From Tundrisphaera sp051175315 (GTDB taxonomy: Bacteria; Planctomycetota; Planctomycetia; Isosphaerales; Isosphaeraceae), in NCBI RefSeq assembly GCF_051175315.1, contig NZ_CP195100.1, positions 4,712,001-4,776,000 of the forward strand: a stretch of 64,000 nt of DNA. The letters run 5' to 3'. The notes under the pieces were generated by a model. That model saw only the letters and a program-made list of their open reading frames with translations. It had not been told where the DNA came from and ran no database searches. Positions 26,947 to 35,813 of the stretch are shown piece after piece (position 1 is the stretch's first letter; each line of letters opens with the position of its first letter). Made by a program: the position numbers and the translations under genes.

Positions 26947-27366
26947 ATGTTCACCCACCGGAAGAAGGCGATCCAGGGGACGACCGCTGCCATCCGCAAG
27001 ATGACCATTCGGCTGCTTGGCATGGCCGCGGCGGCCGGGGCGCTGGGCTGCCTGATGCCCGGAGAGGCCAGGGCCCAGTATCCCTATGGCGGGTTCGGCG
27101 GGCGGGGTGGGTATGGCGGCGGCTACGGGGGAGGCTACGGAGGCTACGGCGGTGGATACGGCGGCGGCTACGGGGGAGGATACGGCCGCCCGGTCTGGGG
27201 CGGCGGGACGATCTACAACCGGCCCGGCGACGGCCGCCCCCCGATCTACAACCGGCCCGGCGACGGCCTGCCCCCGATGCCGGCCCAGCGGCTGCCCAAC
27301 GGCCAGTACATCGTCAACCGGCCCGGCGATGGTCGACCCCCGATGATCGTCGGTCGCCCCTGGTGA
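26947..27366 (+). CDS. Secreted Gly/Tyr-rich repeat protein
   Basis: A 139-aa protein. A signal peptide of about 47 residues (two Lys/Arg clusters, then GMAAAAGALGCLMPGEARA) ends at a likely signal peptidase I site before QYPYGG. The mature protein has a run of GGGYGGGYGG-type repeats (about 50-85), then three copies of YNRPGDGRPP/VNRPGDGRPP. Low-complexity Gly/Tyr segments are common in surface or matrix proteins, but no enzymatic role is visible. I chose the ATG at 26947 because translation from 26809 would not begin with a signal. Strong RNA hairpins follow the gene. Confidence 0.75.
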   Translation: MFTHRKKAIQGTTAAIRKMTIRLLGMAAAAGALGCLMPGEARAQYPYGGFGGRGGYGGGYGGGYGGYGGGYGGGYGGGYGRPVWGGGTIYNRPGDGRPPIYNRPGDGLPPMPAQRLPNGQYIVNRPGDGRPPMIVGRPW

Positions 27367-27524
27367 GGCCCCGGATCTCCCCGGCCCGACGGCTCCGACC
27401 CCTCGGACCGTCCTCGCGTCGGCATCCGTCGCGGGCCGGGGGAATGATCCGGCTCGCCAGCACGAAACAGGCCAGGTCCCGGGGCATTCACCCCCCCGAT
27501 GCTCCGGGACCTCAAGCCTCGTCC

Positions 27525-27603
27525 ATCGGCCTGGGCCACAGGGCCGTCCCCCCGGGCTCGGAGCGCTCCGGGTTCGGGCGGCGGCCCGATGGCCCAGGCC
27601 GAT
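27525..27603. ncRNA. Possible structured RNA hairpin
   Basis: The stem 27525-27538 pairs exactly with 27590-27603 (14 bp). The interior can form a further stem of the form CCCGG...GGAGCGCTCC...CCGGG. It may be part of a terminator complex, the end of the upstream transcript, or a small RNA. No promoter has been identified. Confidence 0.35.
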
Positions 27604-27606
27604 CGG

Positions 27607-27650
27607 GACACGCATCGGGGTCGACGTTGCCCCCGATGCGTGTCGTTTCT
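27607..27650 (+). terminator. Terminator-like hairpin after the Gly/Tyr-rich gene
   Basis: GACACGCATCGGGG (27607-27620) pairs perfectly with 27631-27644 around a 10-nt loop, followed by GTTTCTTTC. The U-tract is interrupted, so intrinsic termination is likely but not certain. It could work for the gene ending at 27366. Confidence 0.55.
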
Positions 27651-27825
27651 TTCGAATCGCCGGGATGGGATCCGCACCCGGCGGGGCCTCGCATCCCCCA
27701 CGCCTGCAGCGTCCGGGCGGAGATCTTGACCTTCGCCGTCGGATCGATGAAAGTTCTCCGCAGAGGCGCTTTCGACCGCCCGATCGCGTCGCCCCCGTCC
27801 CACGACCAGCCCGCGAGGACCCGGC

Positions 27826-28245
27826 ATGAAGCCGCGATTGAGCGTGATTACCCTCGCCGTGGACGACCTGGAGCGGGCCCTGCGGTTCTATCGCGACGGC
27901 CTCGGGCTCCGGACGCCGGGGATCATCGGGCAGGAGTTCGAGTCCGGGGCGGTGGCCTTCTTCGACCTCCAGCCCGGCCTGAAGCTGGCGATCTGGCCTC
28001 GGGAGAGCCTGGCCCGCGACTCGGGCCTGCCGCCGGCCGGGCCCGGCTCCGGGTTCACGCTCGGCCACAACGTCGCCTCGCCGGGGGAGGTCGACGCCGT
28101 CATGGCGCAAGCGGAGGGGGCCGGAGGGGTCGTCGTCAAGGCCGCCCGGGAGACGTTCTGGGGCGGCTACGCCGGCTATTTCCGGGACCCGGACGGGCAC
28201 CTGTGGGAAGTCGTCTGGAATCCGGCGATGATGCCGGAGGAGTGA
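27826..28245 (+). CDS. VOC-family (glyoxalase/bleomycin resistance-like) protein
   Basis: A 139-aa protein. Two beta-alpha-beta-beta-beta modules are recognisable: VITLAVDDLERALRFYRDGLGL at the start and GYAGYFRDPDGHLWEVVWN at the end. The latter carries the typical metal-binding Glu and a Gly-His-x-Trp-Glu segment. Members are lyases, dioxygenases or antibiotic-binding proteins; substrate unknown. Cytoplasmic. The gene stands alone between an RNA hairpin region and a SnoaL-like gene 114 bp downstream. Confidence 0.88.
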   Translation: MKPRLSVITLAVDDLERALRFYRDGLGLRTPGIIGQEFESGAVAFFDLQPGLKLAIWPRESLARDSGLPPAGPGSGFTLGHNVASPGEVDAVMAQAEGAGGVVVKAARETFWGGYAGYFRDPDGHLWEVVWNPAMMPEE

Positions 28246-28359
28246 CCCCGGCCGGGGGGATCGGGCCGAGGCCGGGCCCCGCCAACCGCCCCATCCCGGG
28301 GCCATCCCGGCCCACGCGGGGCGCACCATGTCGGCCACCGGACCACCGGGGAGGACGCG

Positions 28360-28752
28360 ATGACCGGATCGGGCGACGAGACCTTCTACCGCCGCTACAT
28401 CGGCCGCCTGAACGACCGCCGCATCGGAGAACTCGGCGAGTTCGTCCACGAGGAGCTGACCTACAACGGTCGGCCGATGACCCGGGTCGACTATCAGGCC
28501 CTGATCGCCGACAGCATCGCCGCGATCCCCGACCTCTTCTTCGACATCCGCCTGCTGGTCGTCGAAGGGGACCGGATCGCCTGCCGGCTGCACTTCGATT
28601 GCACGCCCCGGGGCGAGTTCCTCGGCCTGCGTCCCACCGGCAAGCCGGTCTCGTTCGCGGAGCACGTCTTCTACCGGCTCCGGGACGGCAAGATCTGCGA
28701 GGTGTGGTCCCTGATCGACCGGGCCGCCATCGAGCGCCAGTTGGCCACCTGA
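28360..28752 (+). CDS. SnoaL-like / ester cyclase family protein
   Basis: A 130-aa protein of the NTF2-like alpha+beta barrel fold: FYRRYIGRLNDRRIGELGEFVHEELTYNG at the N-terminus and HVFYRLRDGKICEVWSLID at the C-terminus are characteristic of SnoaL-like polyketide/ester cyclases and their uncharacterised relatives. The barrel binds small hydrophobic ligands. No cluster context indicates a substrate, so the enzymatic label is tentative. Confidence 0.8.
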   Translation: MTGSGDETFYRRYIGRLNDRRIGELGEFVHEELTYNGRPMTRVDYQALIADSIAAIPDLFFDIRLLVVEGDRIACRLHFDCTPRGEFLGLRPTGKPVSFAEHVFYRLRDGKICEVWSLIDRAAIERQLAT

Positions 28753-28870
28753 TCGCCGGCCGGCCCGACAGGACCGCGCGGGTGGGGCACGCCGCGCCAT
28801 CGGCATCCCATTTGCTATCGCTCATGGGTAGGTCATCCACCAACGTCGGCACCGATCCGGGAGGCTTCCC

Positions 28871-29182
28871 ATGCCCCGCGGCGACAAGTCTGCGTACACC
28901 GACAAGCAGAAACGCAAGGCCGAGCACATCGCCGAGAGCTACGAGCAGAGGGGCACCCCGGAGAAGGAGGCCGAGGCCCGCGCCTGGGCCACGGTCAACA
29001 AGGAGTCCGGCGGCGGCAACAAGTCCGGCAGCGGCCGGGGCAAGCCGGACACCCACGTTTCCAGCGAGAAGGGCGGGGCAAAGGGGGGCAAGGCCTCGGC
29101 GGCACGCACCCCGGAGCAGCGCTCCGCCTCCGCGAAGAAGGCCGCCGCGACCCGCGCCCGGAACAAGGCCGCCAAGGGCTGA
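28871..29182 (+). CDS. Small Lys/Gly-rich protein of the plasmid-stabilisation-like family
   Basis: A 103-aa basic protein. The N-terminus MPRGDKSAYTDKQKRKAEHI followed by EKEAEARAWATVNKESGGG is a widespread conserved pattern, often labelled plasmid stabilisation protein without experimental proof. The tail is low-complexity Lys/Ala/Gly (SASAKKAAATRARNKAAKG), resembling histone-like tails, so nucleic-acid binding is plausible. Confidence 0.75.
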   Translation: MPRGDKSAYTDKQKRKAEHIAESYEQRGTPEKEAEARAWATVNKESGGGNKSGSGRGKPDTHVSSEKGGAKGGKASAARTPEQRSASAKKAAATRARNKAAKG

Positions 29183-29236
29183 GGGCCGATCCCCCGACCG
29201 CTTCCGCCCCGCACCGCGAACCACGATGAGGCAGGC

Positions 29237-30472
29237 ATGAACGACGCACCGAAGGCCGACGGCACCCGCCGCGAATTCCTGGCGGCCGGGGCCGCGCTGG
29301 CCCTGGCGGGGCAGTCCCCCGACCGGCCGCCGGCCCCGGTCGAACTGCCGACCATGAAGGCGAAGACCGAGCCGTCGTCCGGCCCGCCGCCGGCCCCGGT
29401 CTCGCCCGACAAGCGGCTGGGTTTCGCCATCGTCGGCCTCGGAGAGTTGGCGCTGGGCGAGGTCCTGCCGGCGTTCGGCCAGTGCAAGTATGCCCGGCCG
29501 ACGGCCCTGGTCAGCGGCGACCGCTCCAAGGCGGAGAAGGTCGCCGACCAGTACGGCATCGGCCGCGACCACCTCTACGACTACCAGTCGTTCGACCGCC
29601 TGGCCGACGACCCGTCGGTGGACGTGGTCTACATCATCCTGCCCAACAGCATGCACCTGGAGTACACCGTCCGATCGGCCAAGGCCGGCAAGCACGTCCT
29701 GTGCGAGAAGCCGATGGCCAACACCGTGGGCGAGTGCGAGGCGATGATCGCCGCCTGCGACCAGGCCAAGAAACTGCTGATGATCGCCTATCGCTGCCAG
29801 TACGACCCGTTCAACCGCGAGGCGATCCGCCTGGCCCGCTCGGGCGAGTTCGGCCCGATCCGGCTGATCGAGGCGTCCAACGGCCAGAACCAGGGGCCGG
29901 TCGACCAGTGGCGGCACAAGAAGGCTTTGGCCGGCGGCGGGTCGCTGCCCGACGTCGGGATCTACTGCCTGAACGCGGCCCGCTACCTCACCGGCGAGGA
30001 ACCGGTGCAGGTCACCGCCCAGATCGTCTCCGACCCCTCCGACCCCCGGTTCAAGGAGGTCGAGGACCGGGTCAGCTTCCAGCTCAAGTTCCCCTCGGGC
30101 GTCCTGGCGACCTGCCAGACGTTCTACTCGGCCCACGAGTCCCGCCGCTGCCGCATCCTGGCCGAGCGGGGCTGGATCGACCTCGACCCCGCCTTCGCCT
30201 ACCACGGCCTCAAGCTCAAGACCTCATCGGTCCGCGACAAGGTCGAGCAGACCACCGAGATCAAGCTGCCCGAGAAGAACCAGTTCGCCCTGGAGATGGA
30301 CCACATGGCCCGCCGGGTCGCCCAGGGCATCACCCCCCACACCCCGGGCCAGGAGGGCCTCCAGGACATGCGGATCATCGAGGCCATCTACCGCGCCGCC
30401 GGCCACGGTCACCCCGTCAATCTCCCCCCCGTCCCCGGCAAGGACACCACCCGGGGGCCGGCCCCCGAATGA
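29237..30472 (+). CDS. Gfo/Idh/MocA-family oxidoreductase with TAT-type signal
   Basis: A 411-aa protein. RREFLAAGAALALAG at residues 11-25 resembles a twin-arginine signal, so export in a folded, cofactor-bound state is likely. The NAD(P)-binding Rossmann motif GFAIVGLGELALGEV is at about 57-71, and EKPMANT is the conserved family motif with catalytic Lys. Members oxidise or reduce sugars and inositols; planctomycetes encode many exported paralogues thought to work on complex carbohydrates. The substrate is not evident. Confidence 0.9.
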   Translation: MNDAPKADGTRREFLAAGAALALAGQSPDRPPAPVELPTMKAKTEPSSGPPPAPVSPDKRLGFAIVGLGELALGEVLPAFGQCKYARPTALVSGDRSKAEKVADQYGIGRDHLYDYQSFDRLADDPSVDVVYIILPNSMHLEYTVRSAKAGKHVLCEKPMANTVGECEAMIAACDQAKKLLMIAYRCQYDPFNREAIRLARSGEFGPIRLIEASNGQNQGPVDQWRHKKALAGGGSLPDVGIYCLNAARYLTGEEPVQVTAQIVSDPSDPRFKEVEDRVSFQLKFPSGVLATCQTFYSAHESRRCRILAERGWIDLDPAFAYHGLKLKTSSVRDKVEQTTEIKLPEKNQFALEMDHMARRVAQGITPHTPGQEGLQDMRIIEAIYRAAGHGHPVNLPPVPGKDTTRGPAPE

Positions 30473-30565
30473 GATGCTGAATTCAGGATCGGCGGCGAAA
30501 TAACTTCCCCGGCTTCTTGCTGAAACGTCACAATCCTGAGTTGGGCAAACCGGGAGTTTTCGGCC

Positions 30566-30979
30566 ATGAGACTGGCGACAGAGGAGAGTCTAGCCGAGAA
30601 GGCATCGGCATTAAATGCCGCAATTTCCCCTCTGCCTCGGCATTACAACTTGGCTCTGCTCGACGAGCCGGTCTCTGGCCGAGCGCTGAAGTTCTACCTC
30701 GTGTTGACCGAATTGCCCCTGCTGATCACAGACCTGGGACTCACGGCCGAGGAGGTGTTCTGGAGCAGATACTATTGGTTCCGGCGGTTCGCCAGGCTGC
30801 GAGAGGCAATCAACGGTCGGGATGTCGGTCTAGAGCAGCAGGCATTTCAGATTCTTGAGCACCCCGACCCGCCCTGCGACCCGGACTGGTTGGAGTTGGA
30901 GTCCATCGAGGCCATGGCAGAGCGAGACGTGGCGGCCCAACTCGGCACCATGCCGGACGGGACGACTGGCCTGCTTTGA
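30566..30979 (+). CDS. Protein of unknown function
   Basis: A 137-aa protein, start preceded by GGGAG. It is soluble, Leu/Glu-rich and predicted helical; an aromatic cluster EEVFWSRYYWFRRFARLREAI is the most distinctive feature. It is slightly less GC-rich than its neighbours. I recognise no family. It converges on the vWA gene at 31222, and a palindromic element lies between the two. Confidence 0.6.
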   Translation: MRLATEESLAEKASALNAAISPLPRHYNLALLDEPVSGRALKFYLVLTELPLLITDLGLTAEEVFWSRYYWFRRFARLREAINGRDVGLEQQAFQILEHPDPPCDPDWLELESIEAMAERDVAAQLGTMPDGTTGLL

Positions 30980-31005
30980 TCCCTCCCGTATTGCCAATAT
31001 CGGCA

Positions 31006-31115
31006 GGGTGGCAGGTGTTGACCGTAACCCGGCCACTCCGGATGCTCGATCCGGCCATCGTCGGAGGATCAGCCAAGCCCCGGAGTTGCCGGGTTATGGT
31101 CAACACCTGCCACCC
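31006..31115. repeat. 36-bp inverted repeat element (copy D) between convergent genes
   Basis: Arms 31006-31041 and 31080-31115 pair at 34 of 36 positions. The outer ends GGGTGGCAGG/CCTGCCACCC match copies A and B, but the inner arm sequence is different. Located between a plus-strand and a minus-strand gene end, the transcript could act as a bidirectional terminator. Confidence 0.88.
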
Positions 31116-31221
31116 TCGGAGGCGTCGGGTCTTGTCGGCAAGTCGGGCCACGAAGTGACCGGGTGCCGATGGCTCAAAAGCCTTGGAACCAAGAGCTTGA
31201 ACTCGATCAGGGCCGGCCCGG

Positions 31222-33234
31222 CTAGAAGTCGATCGCCGCATAGGGGACGAGGGCCATGCCGTCGACGGTGCGGCGGGGGGTGGTCCAGTCGTCGTCGTCG
31301 TGGCGGCGTGAGAGGGTGAGCAGGCCGGCGCGGAGCTTGGCCTCCAGGGCGGCGAGGGCGAGGGGATCGGCGGAGCGGAGGTCGCCCCCGGCGCGGCCGA
31401 GCAGGCTGTCGGGGCGGGCCGGGGGGAGTTCCTGGCGGCGGCGGAGGTGGTCGGCCGGGGAGACGCGGCCCCGGTCGGCGTCCAGGAACGAGGTCTCGCC
31501 GGTCGCGGCGGCGGTGCCGATCGGCAGGAGGTCGGACAGCCCACGGGCGTAGCCGGTGGCCGCCTGCTGGAGCCGGGCCAGCTCGTCGATCAGGGCGGTC
31601 AGCTCGTCGCGGGTCATGAGCATCCCGACCTCGACCAGGGGCCGGCCGCCGGCCTTCTCGGCGATCCAGCCGCGACGGACCGACGGGGCCTTGCGGCCGT
31701 CGTGGCGGGGGTCGGGTCGGGCGGGGGCCCGGGGCTCGTCGGCGCGGTGGAGGTCGACCAGGATCGGGGCGACCCGGTCGAGCGTCAGCCCTCGCGAGTC
31801 GACGTACTCGCGCAACCGCCCCTCGGCCTCCGCCTCCGCCATCGCGGCGAGCGTCCGAGCCCGGTCGATCCGGTCGTCGATCAGGGTCTGAAGGCGATCG
31901 ACCAGGAGGTTCCCGCCATCGCTCAACTCCAACGTCAGAGGGGGAATCGGCCCGGCGTACCCGGTGGCCTTGTCCAGGGGGCGATACGACTCGTCGGCCA
32001 GGGTTTGCCACTGGGCGCGGTAGCGGGCCACCTCGTCGCGCGACAGGGTGCCGGGTCGGTCGATGGCCACGGTGGCGATCGAGATCCCGGCCGCCTTGGC
32101 CCGCGCGGCCAGGGCCCTGGCCCGGTCGAGGTCGCGGGCGTGGTCGGGGGCGTCCCCCAGGAGGACCAGCAGCTTGGTCGCGAACTGGCCCATCCTCCCG
32201 CCCGGCCAGTCGACATGCCCATCGCCGGGCAGGGCCAGGTCGACCCCGTCCAGCACGGATTCCGAAACGGACCCATCCCCCCGGGTGGCGGCGTTGATCC
32301 GGCCCAGGGCTTCCAGGAACCCCCGAGGGTCCATGAACCGGCTGGCCACCCGGGCCCGGAAGCCATAGCGGGGGTCGGCGTCGCGATACTCGACCAGGGC
32401 CAGCCGGAGCTGGATGTCGCCGTGGCGTTCGCTCGCGGATCGGGCCAGGTCGCCGGCCAGGCGGCGGGCGGCGTCGATCGTCGCCTGCATGGATTTGGTG
32501 GTGTCGATGGCGAAGGCGACGTAGACCGACCGCAGCGCCGGGCGGAGGTCGGGCGGGGGCTCGGCGGCCCTCTGGGGCGGCGGGGCCTGGTCGCGGACCA
32601 GGCTGGCGACCTCGAACAGGGTGTGGCCCCCGTCGGCCTGCGTTTCCAGGATCGGGAAGCCCAGGGTCGGCCCGACGCCGTCGCCCGGCGATCCGGCCCC
32701 GTCGGACTCCTCCCCCTCGGTCGGGCAGCCGCCCGGGTGGCGGGGGCAGGGGCGATTTGCCAGGGAGACGGCCAGGCAGTCCCGCTCCCGGTAGATCACC
32801 AGGGCCGGCCGCCCGGCGCGGGGCGTGGGCCGGGCCATCAAGCGGGTGTCCCACTCCAGGGCCGACCCCGCCGGGATCCACCCCTGGGGGCCCCCGTCGC
32901 GGGTGCCGACCCGGAACGACCCGGCTTTCTCCCCGAACACGTACCGGATCGCGAAGTAGTCCAGCGGCGGCCCGACGGCCGGCCCGGTCCCGCCCGGATC
33001 GGCCCGGCAGGTGACCGCCAGATCCTTGACCAGCACCTTGCGCCGCAGCCCCCCCGGCGTGCGGAGGATGCCGTCATCGGGAGGGGGAGGCACCTCGGGA
33101 GGACGGGCCGGGGCGGCCGCGACCACGGCCGGCGCAGGGGCTTCCGGAGTCGTCCGCCCCCGGCCCAGCCCGAAGGCGACGGCCCCGACCATCAGGGCCA
33201 GGTAGAAGACCGGCATCCGGTAGAGTGCGGGCAT
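31222..33234 (-). CDS. vWA-domain protein with N-terminal membrane/signal anchor
   Basis: A 670-aa protein. The first ~25 residues (MPVFYLALMVGAVAFGLG) form a signal or membrane anchor, so the rest is probably extracytoplasmic. A Pro/Ala-rich linker leads to an SH3-like/beta region (about 65-160), then a vWA domain beginning at about 237 with AFAIDTTKS (MIDAS Asp244, Ser248) and LVLLGDAPDHARD. The C-terminal 200 residues are helical. It resembles vWA proteins in which an exported sensor-type domain tracks ligand binding. ATG at 33234 was chosen; the longer reading to 33333 lacks a signal. Confidence 0.82.
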   Translation of the reverse strand: MPALYRMPVFYLALMVGAVAFGLGRGRTTPEAPAPAVVAAAPARPPEVPPPPDDGILRTPGGLRRKVLVKDLAVTCRADPGGTGPAVGPPLDYFAIRYVFGEKAGSFRVGTRDGGPQGWIPAGSALEWDTRLMARPTPRAGRPALVIYRERDCLAVSLANRPCPRHPGGCPTEGEESDGAGSPGDGVGPTLGFPILETQADGGHTLFEVASLVRDQAPPPQRAAEPPPDLRPALRSVYVAFAIDTTKSMQATIDAARRLAGDLARSASERHGDIQLRLALVEYRDADPRYGFRARVASRFMDPRGFLEALGRINAATRGDGSVSESVLDGVDLALPGDGHVDWPGGRMGQFATKLLVLLGDAPDHARDLDRARALAARAKAAGISIATVAIDRPGTLSRDEVARYRAQWQTLADESYRPLDKATGYAGPIPPLTLELSDGGNLLVDRLQTLIDDRIDRARTLAAMAEAEAEGRLREYVDSRGLTLDRVAPILVDLHRADEPRAPARPDPRHDGRKAPSVRRGWIAEKAGGRPLVEVGMLMTRDELTALIDELARLQQAATGYARGLSDLLPIGTAAATGETSFLDADRGRVSPADHLRRRQELPPARPDSLLGRAGGDLRSADPLALAALEAKLRAGLLTLSRRHDDDDWTTPRRTVDGMALVPYAAIDF

Positions 33235-33367
33235 CGGATCCGGCCCCTCCCGCCCGCTCGCGAGTCGCGCCCCATGACATCCCCCCTCCCATGCTATGCG
33301 ACCGGCGATGGGATCGACAACGCGGGCCTGCACGCCTCGCCGGGAAGGCCGCGGCGTGGCCGACGGA

Positions 33368-34027
33368 TCAGGGCGTCTCGGACCAGCCCTGCTCGCCGAT
33401 CAGCTTGACGAAGCGGCAGGACATCTCGCGCCGCTCGACCGGCTGGCCGGCCTGCTTGCGGATCACCGAGAGATGCTGGACCTCGTCGCCGCCGAGGGGG
33501 GCGACCAGGATGCCCCCCTCGGCGAGCTGGTCGAACAGGGGGCGGGGCAGGGCCGGGGCGCCGGCGGTGACCAGGATGCGGTCGTAGGGGGCATGCTCGG
33601 GCCAGCCCAGGGTCCCGTCCCCCATCAGGTAGCGGACGTTGGTCACGCCGAAGCCTTCCAGCACCCCACGGGCCCGGAGCGACAGGTCCCGCTGGCGTTC
33701 GACCGTGTAGACCATCCGGGCCATGAGGGACAGGATGGCCGTCTGGTAGCCGCTGCCCGTGCCGATCTCCAGCACGCGGTCTTCCGGGCGGACATCCAGC
33801 AGCGCGGTCATCGCGGCGACCATGTACGGCTGGCTGATCGTCTGCCCCTGGCCGATCGGGACGGCGGCGTCTTCCAGGGCCTGGGAGCGGACTTCTGGCG
33901 GGAGGAATCGGGGGCGGGGGACCCTGCGGATGGCGGCCAGGGTCCGGGCGTCGTCGATCCCTTTCTCCTGCACCTGGCGTGCGATGAACTCGCCGGATGG
34001 CTCACGCGGACTGGGCATGCTCGGCAC
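33368..34027 (-). CDS. pcm: Protein-L-isoaspartate O-methyltransferase
   Basis: A 219-aa protein. GQGQTISQPYMVA and VLEIGTGSGYQTAIL are the diagnostic PCMT motifs, and the overall length matches the family. It methylates isoaspartyl residues using S-adenosylmethionine as a step in repair of aged proteins. It overlaps the 3' end of recJ by 26 bp, so both are probably translated from one message. ATG at 34018 is an alternative start. Confidence 0.93.
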   Translation of the reverse strand: MPSMPSPREPSGEFIARQVQEKGIDDARTLAAIRRVPRPRFLPPEVRSQALEDAAVPIGQGQTISQPYMVAAMTALLDVRPEDRVLEIGTGSGYQTAILSLMARMVYTVERQRDLSLRARGVLEGFGVTNVRYLMGDGTLGWPEHAPYDRILVTAGAPALPRPLFDQLAEGGILVAPLGGDEVQHLSVIRKQAGQPVERREMSCRFVKLIGEQGWSETP

Positions 34028-35759
34028 CGTCGACCCGGAAATCCTTCAGCTCGAGCTGGACCTCGCGGCGGCCATTCCACTCGTTCACCGAAGGATGGAA
34101 TGCAATCGCACAGGGTGTGCCATTCCGGAGGACCTTGGCCCGCTCGGCCATCCGCCAGCCGATCGCCCCCAGGGTCGTGTTGCCCTGGGCGATGCGGATC
34201 CGGACGTGGTCCTGCCGCTCCCCCATCGTCCGGGGCTCGCCGATCACCTTGACGTTGTTGGCCACCAGCAGCGGCCGGGGATTGCCGATCCCGTGCGGCT
34301 CCAGGGCCTCGATCGACTCGACCACCTTGAGCGTCAGCGTCCCCAGGGGGACCTCGGCGTCGATGTTCAGCGTCTTCTGCAACTGCTCGGCCGACAGGGC
34401 CTGGCGGCAATGGGCTTCGAATTGCTCGGCGAAAGCCTCGAAATGGGCAATGGGCAGCTTGATGCCCGCCGCAGCGGAATGGCCGCCGAACCCGGTCAGC
34501 CGTTCGGAGCAGGCGTGGATGGCGTCGTAGAGGTTGAACCCGGAGACCGACCGCGCCGAGCCCTGTCCCATCTCCGGCCCCAGGGCCACGATGATGGCGG
34601 GGCGGTGGTAGGCCTCGGCCAGCCGGCTGGCGACGATGCCGATCACCCCGGGGTGCCAGGTCGGTCGGCCCAGGACGATGGCGCCCCGGCCGTTGAGCCC
34701 GCCCTGGGCGTCGATGATCGCGTGGGCCTCCTCGACGATCGCCCGCTCGACCTGCTGGCGGCGGGCGTTGCACTCGTCGAGAGCCACGGCCAGCTCGCGG
34801 GCGCGGTCGGCGTCGTCGGTGGTCAGCATCTCGACGGCGTGCATGGCCCGTTCCAGGCGGCCGGCGGCGTTGATCCTCGGGGCCAGGCCGAAGCCGATCG
34901 TCGAGGTGGTCAGGGCCTTCTTGCCCACCACGCCGGAGATCTCCATCAGGGCCTTCAGCCCCTCGCTGGCCGTCTTGGCCAGGCCGGAGAGGCCGTGGTG
35001 GATCAGGATCCGGTTCTCGCCGTGGACCGGCATCACGTCGGCGACCGTGGCCATCGCCACCAGGCCGATCGAGCGGATGAGGAAGTCGCGGAGGTGCGGC
35101 GACGCCTTCTTGCCGTCGCCGAACCCCTTGCAGATCTGCCACGCCAGCTTGAACGCCACGGCGCAGCCGCACAGCTCGCCGAACGGATACGACCCGCCCG
35201 GCAGGCGGGGATGGACCAGCACGTCGGGCTCGGGCAGGGCGGGGCCGATCGTGTGGTGGTCGGTGATGATCAGGCCCAGCCCAAGCTCCCGCGCCAGCCG
35301 GGTTTCGGCCACGGCCGAGATCCCGCAGTCGACGGTCACCACCAGCGCGCCCGGGGACATCTCGGCGATCTTCCGGAGGGCGTCGGCGTTGATGCCGTAC
35401 CCCTCCTCGACCCGGTGCGGGATGTAGTAGCGGACGTCGTGCGACCCCGCCAGGCGGAGGCAGTCCCAGAGGATGCTCGTGCCGCAGACGCCGTCGACGT
35501 CGTAGTCCCCGTAGATCACGATCCGCCGCCGGTCCCGCACCGCCTTGACGATCGCGTCGGCGGCCTCGACCACGCCGGGGAGGCTTTCCGGGTCGTGGAG
35601 CCCGACCAGCCGGGTGTCGAAGAACGAGGCCGCCCCGGCGCCGTCGGCGACGCCCCGGTTCAGGAGGAGCTGCGCGATCAGGGGGGGGATGGACGCCTCC
35701 CGGCTCAGCGAGGCGACGCGATCGGCGTCGAACGGCCGCAACCTCCATCGGGTCGTCAT
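34002..35759 (-). CDS. recJ: Single-stranded-DNA-specific exonuclease RecJ
   Basis: A 585-aa protein. The DHH phosphoesterase motifs are clear: IVIYGDYDVDGVCGTS (motif I), a VDCGIS motif, DHHTIGPALP (DHH motif), and a C-terminal DHHA1 segment with GFGGHSAAAG. It degrades single-stranded DNA 5' to 3' in recombination and repair. The start is either ATG at 35759 or in-frame ATG at 35768. It is followed by pcm in an overlapping arrangement. Confidence 0.94.
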   Translation of the reverse strand: MTTRWRLRPFDADRVASLSREASIPPLIAQLLLNRGVADGAGAASFFDTRLVGLHDPESLPGVVEAADAIVKAVRDRRRIVIYGDYDVDGVCGTSILWDCLRLAGSHDVRYYIPHRVEEGYGINADALRKIAEMSPGALVVTVDCGISAVAETRLARELGLGLIITDHHTIGPALPEPDVLVHPRLPGGSYPFGELCGCAVAFKLAWQICKGFGDGKKASPHLRDFLIRSIGLVAMATVADVMPVHGENRILIHHGLSGLAKTASEGLKALMEISGVVGKKALTTSTIGFGLAPRINAAGRLERAMHAVEMLTTDDADRARELAVALDECNARRQQVERAIVEEAHAIIDAQGGLNGRGAIVLGRPTWHPGVIGIVASRLAEAYHRPAIIVALGPEMGQGSARSVSGFNLYDAIHACSERLTGFGGHSAAAGIKLPIAHFEAFAEQFEAHCRQALSAEQLQKTLNIDAEVPLGTLTLKVVESIEALEPHGIGNPRPLLVANNVKVIGEPRTMGERQDHVRIRIAQGNTTLGAIGWRMAERAKVLRNGTPCAIAFHPSVNEWNGRREVQLELKDFRVDGAEHAQSA

Positions 35760-35813
35760 GGTGGTCATGCCTCGGGCGGCGACAGCGGGAGCGATCTGTA
35801 TCATCTTATCCCA

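Larger units (their letters stand above)
27367..27825. other. 459-bp intergenic region with two strong hairpins
   Basis: I see no convincing gene. A long nested hairpin (27525-27603; outer stem ATCGGCCTGGGCCA with its exact complement) is followed 3 bp later by a perfect 14-bp stem at 27607-27644. The final 180 bp carry no evident structure and lead to the VOC gene. Confidence 0.7.

Noticed and set aside
4669..31115. CRISPR array from repeated palindromes
   Set aside because: Repeats are dispersed singly, have long inverted arms, and lack regular spacers.
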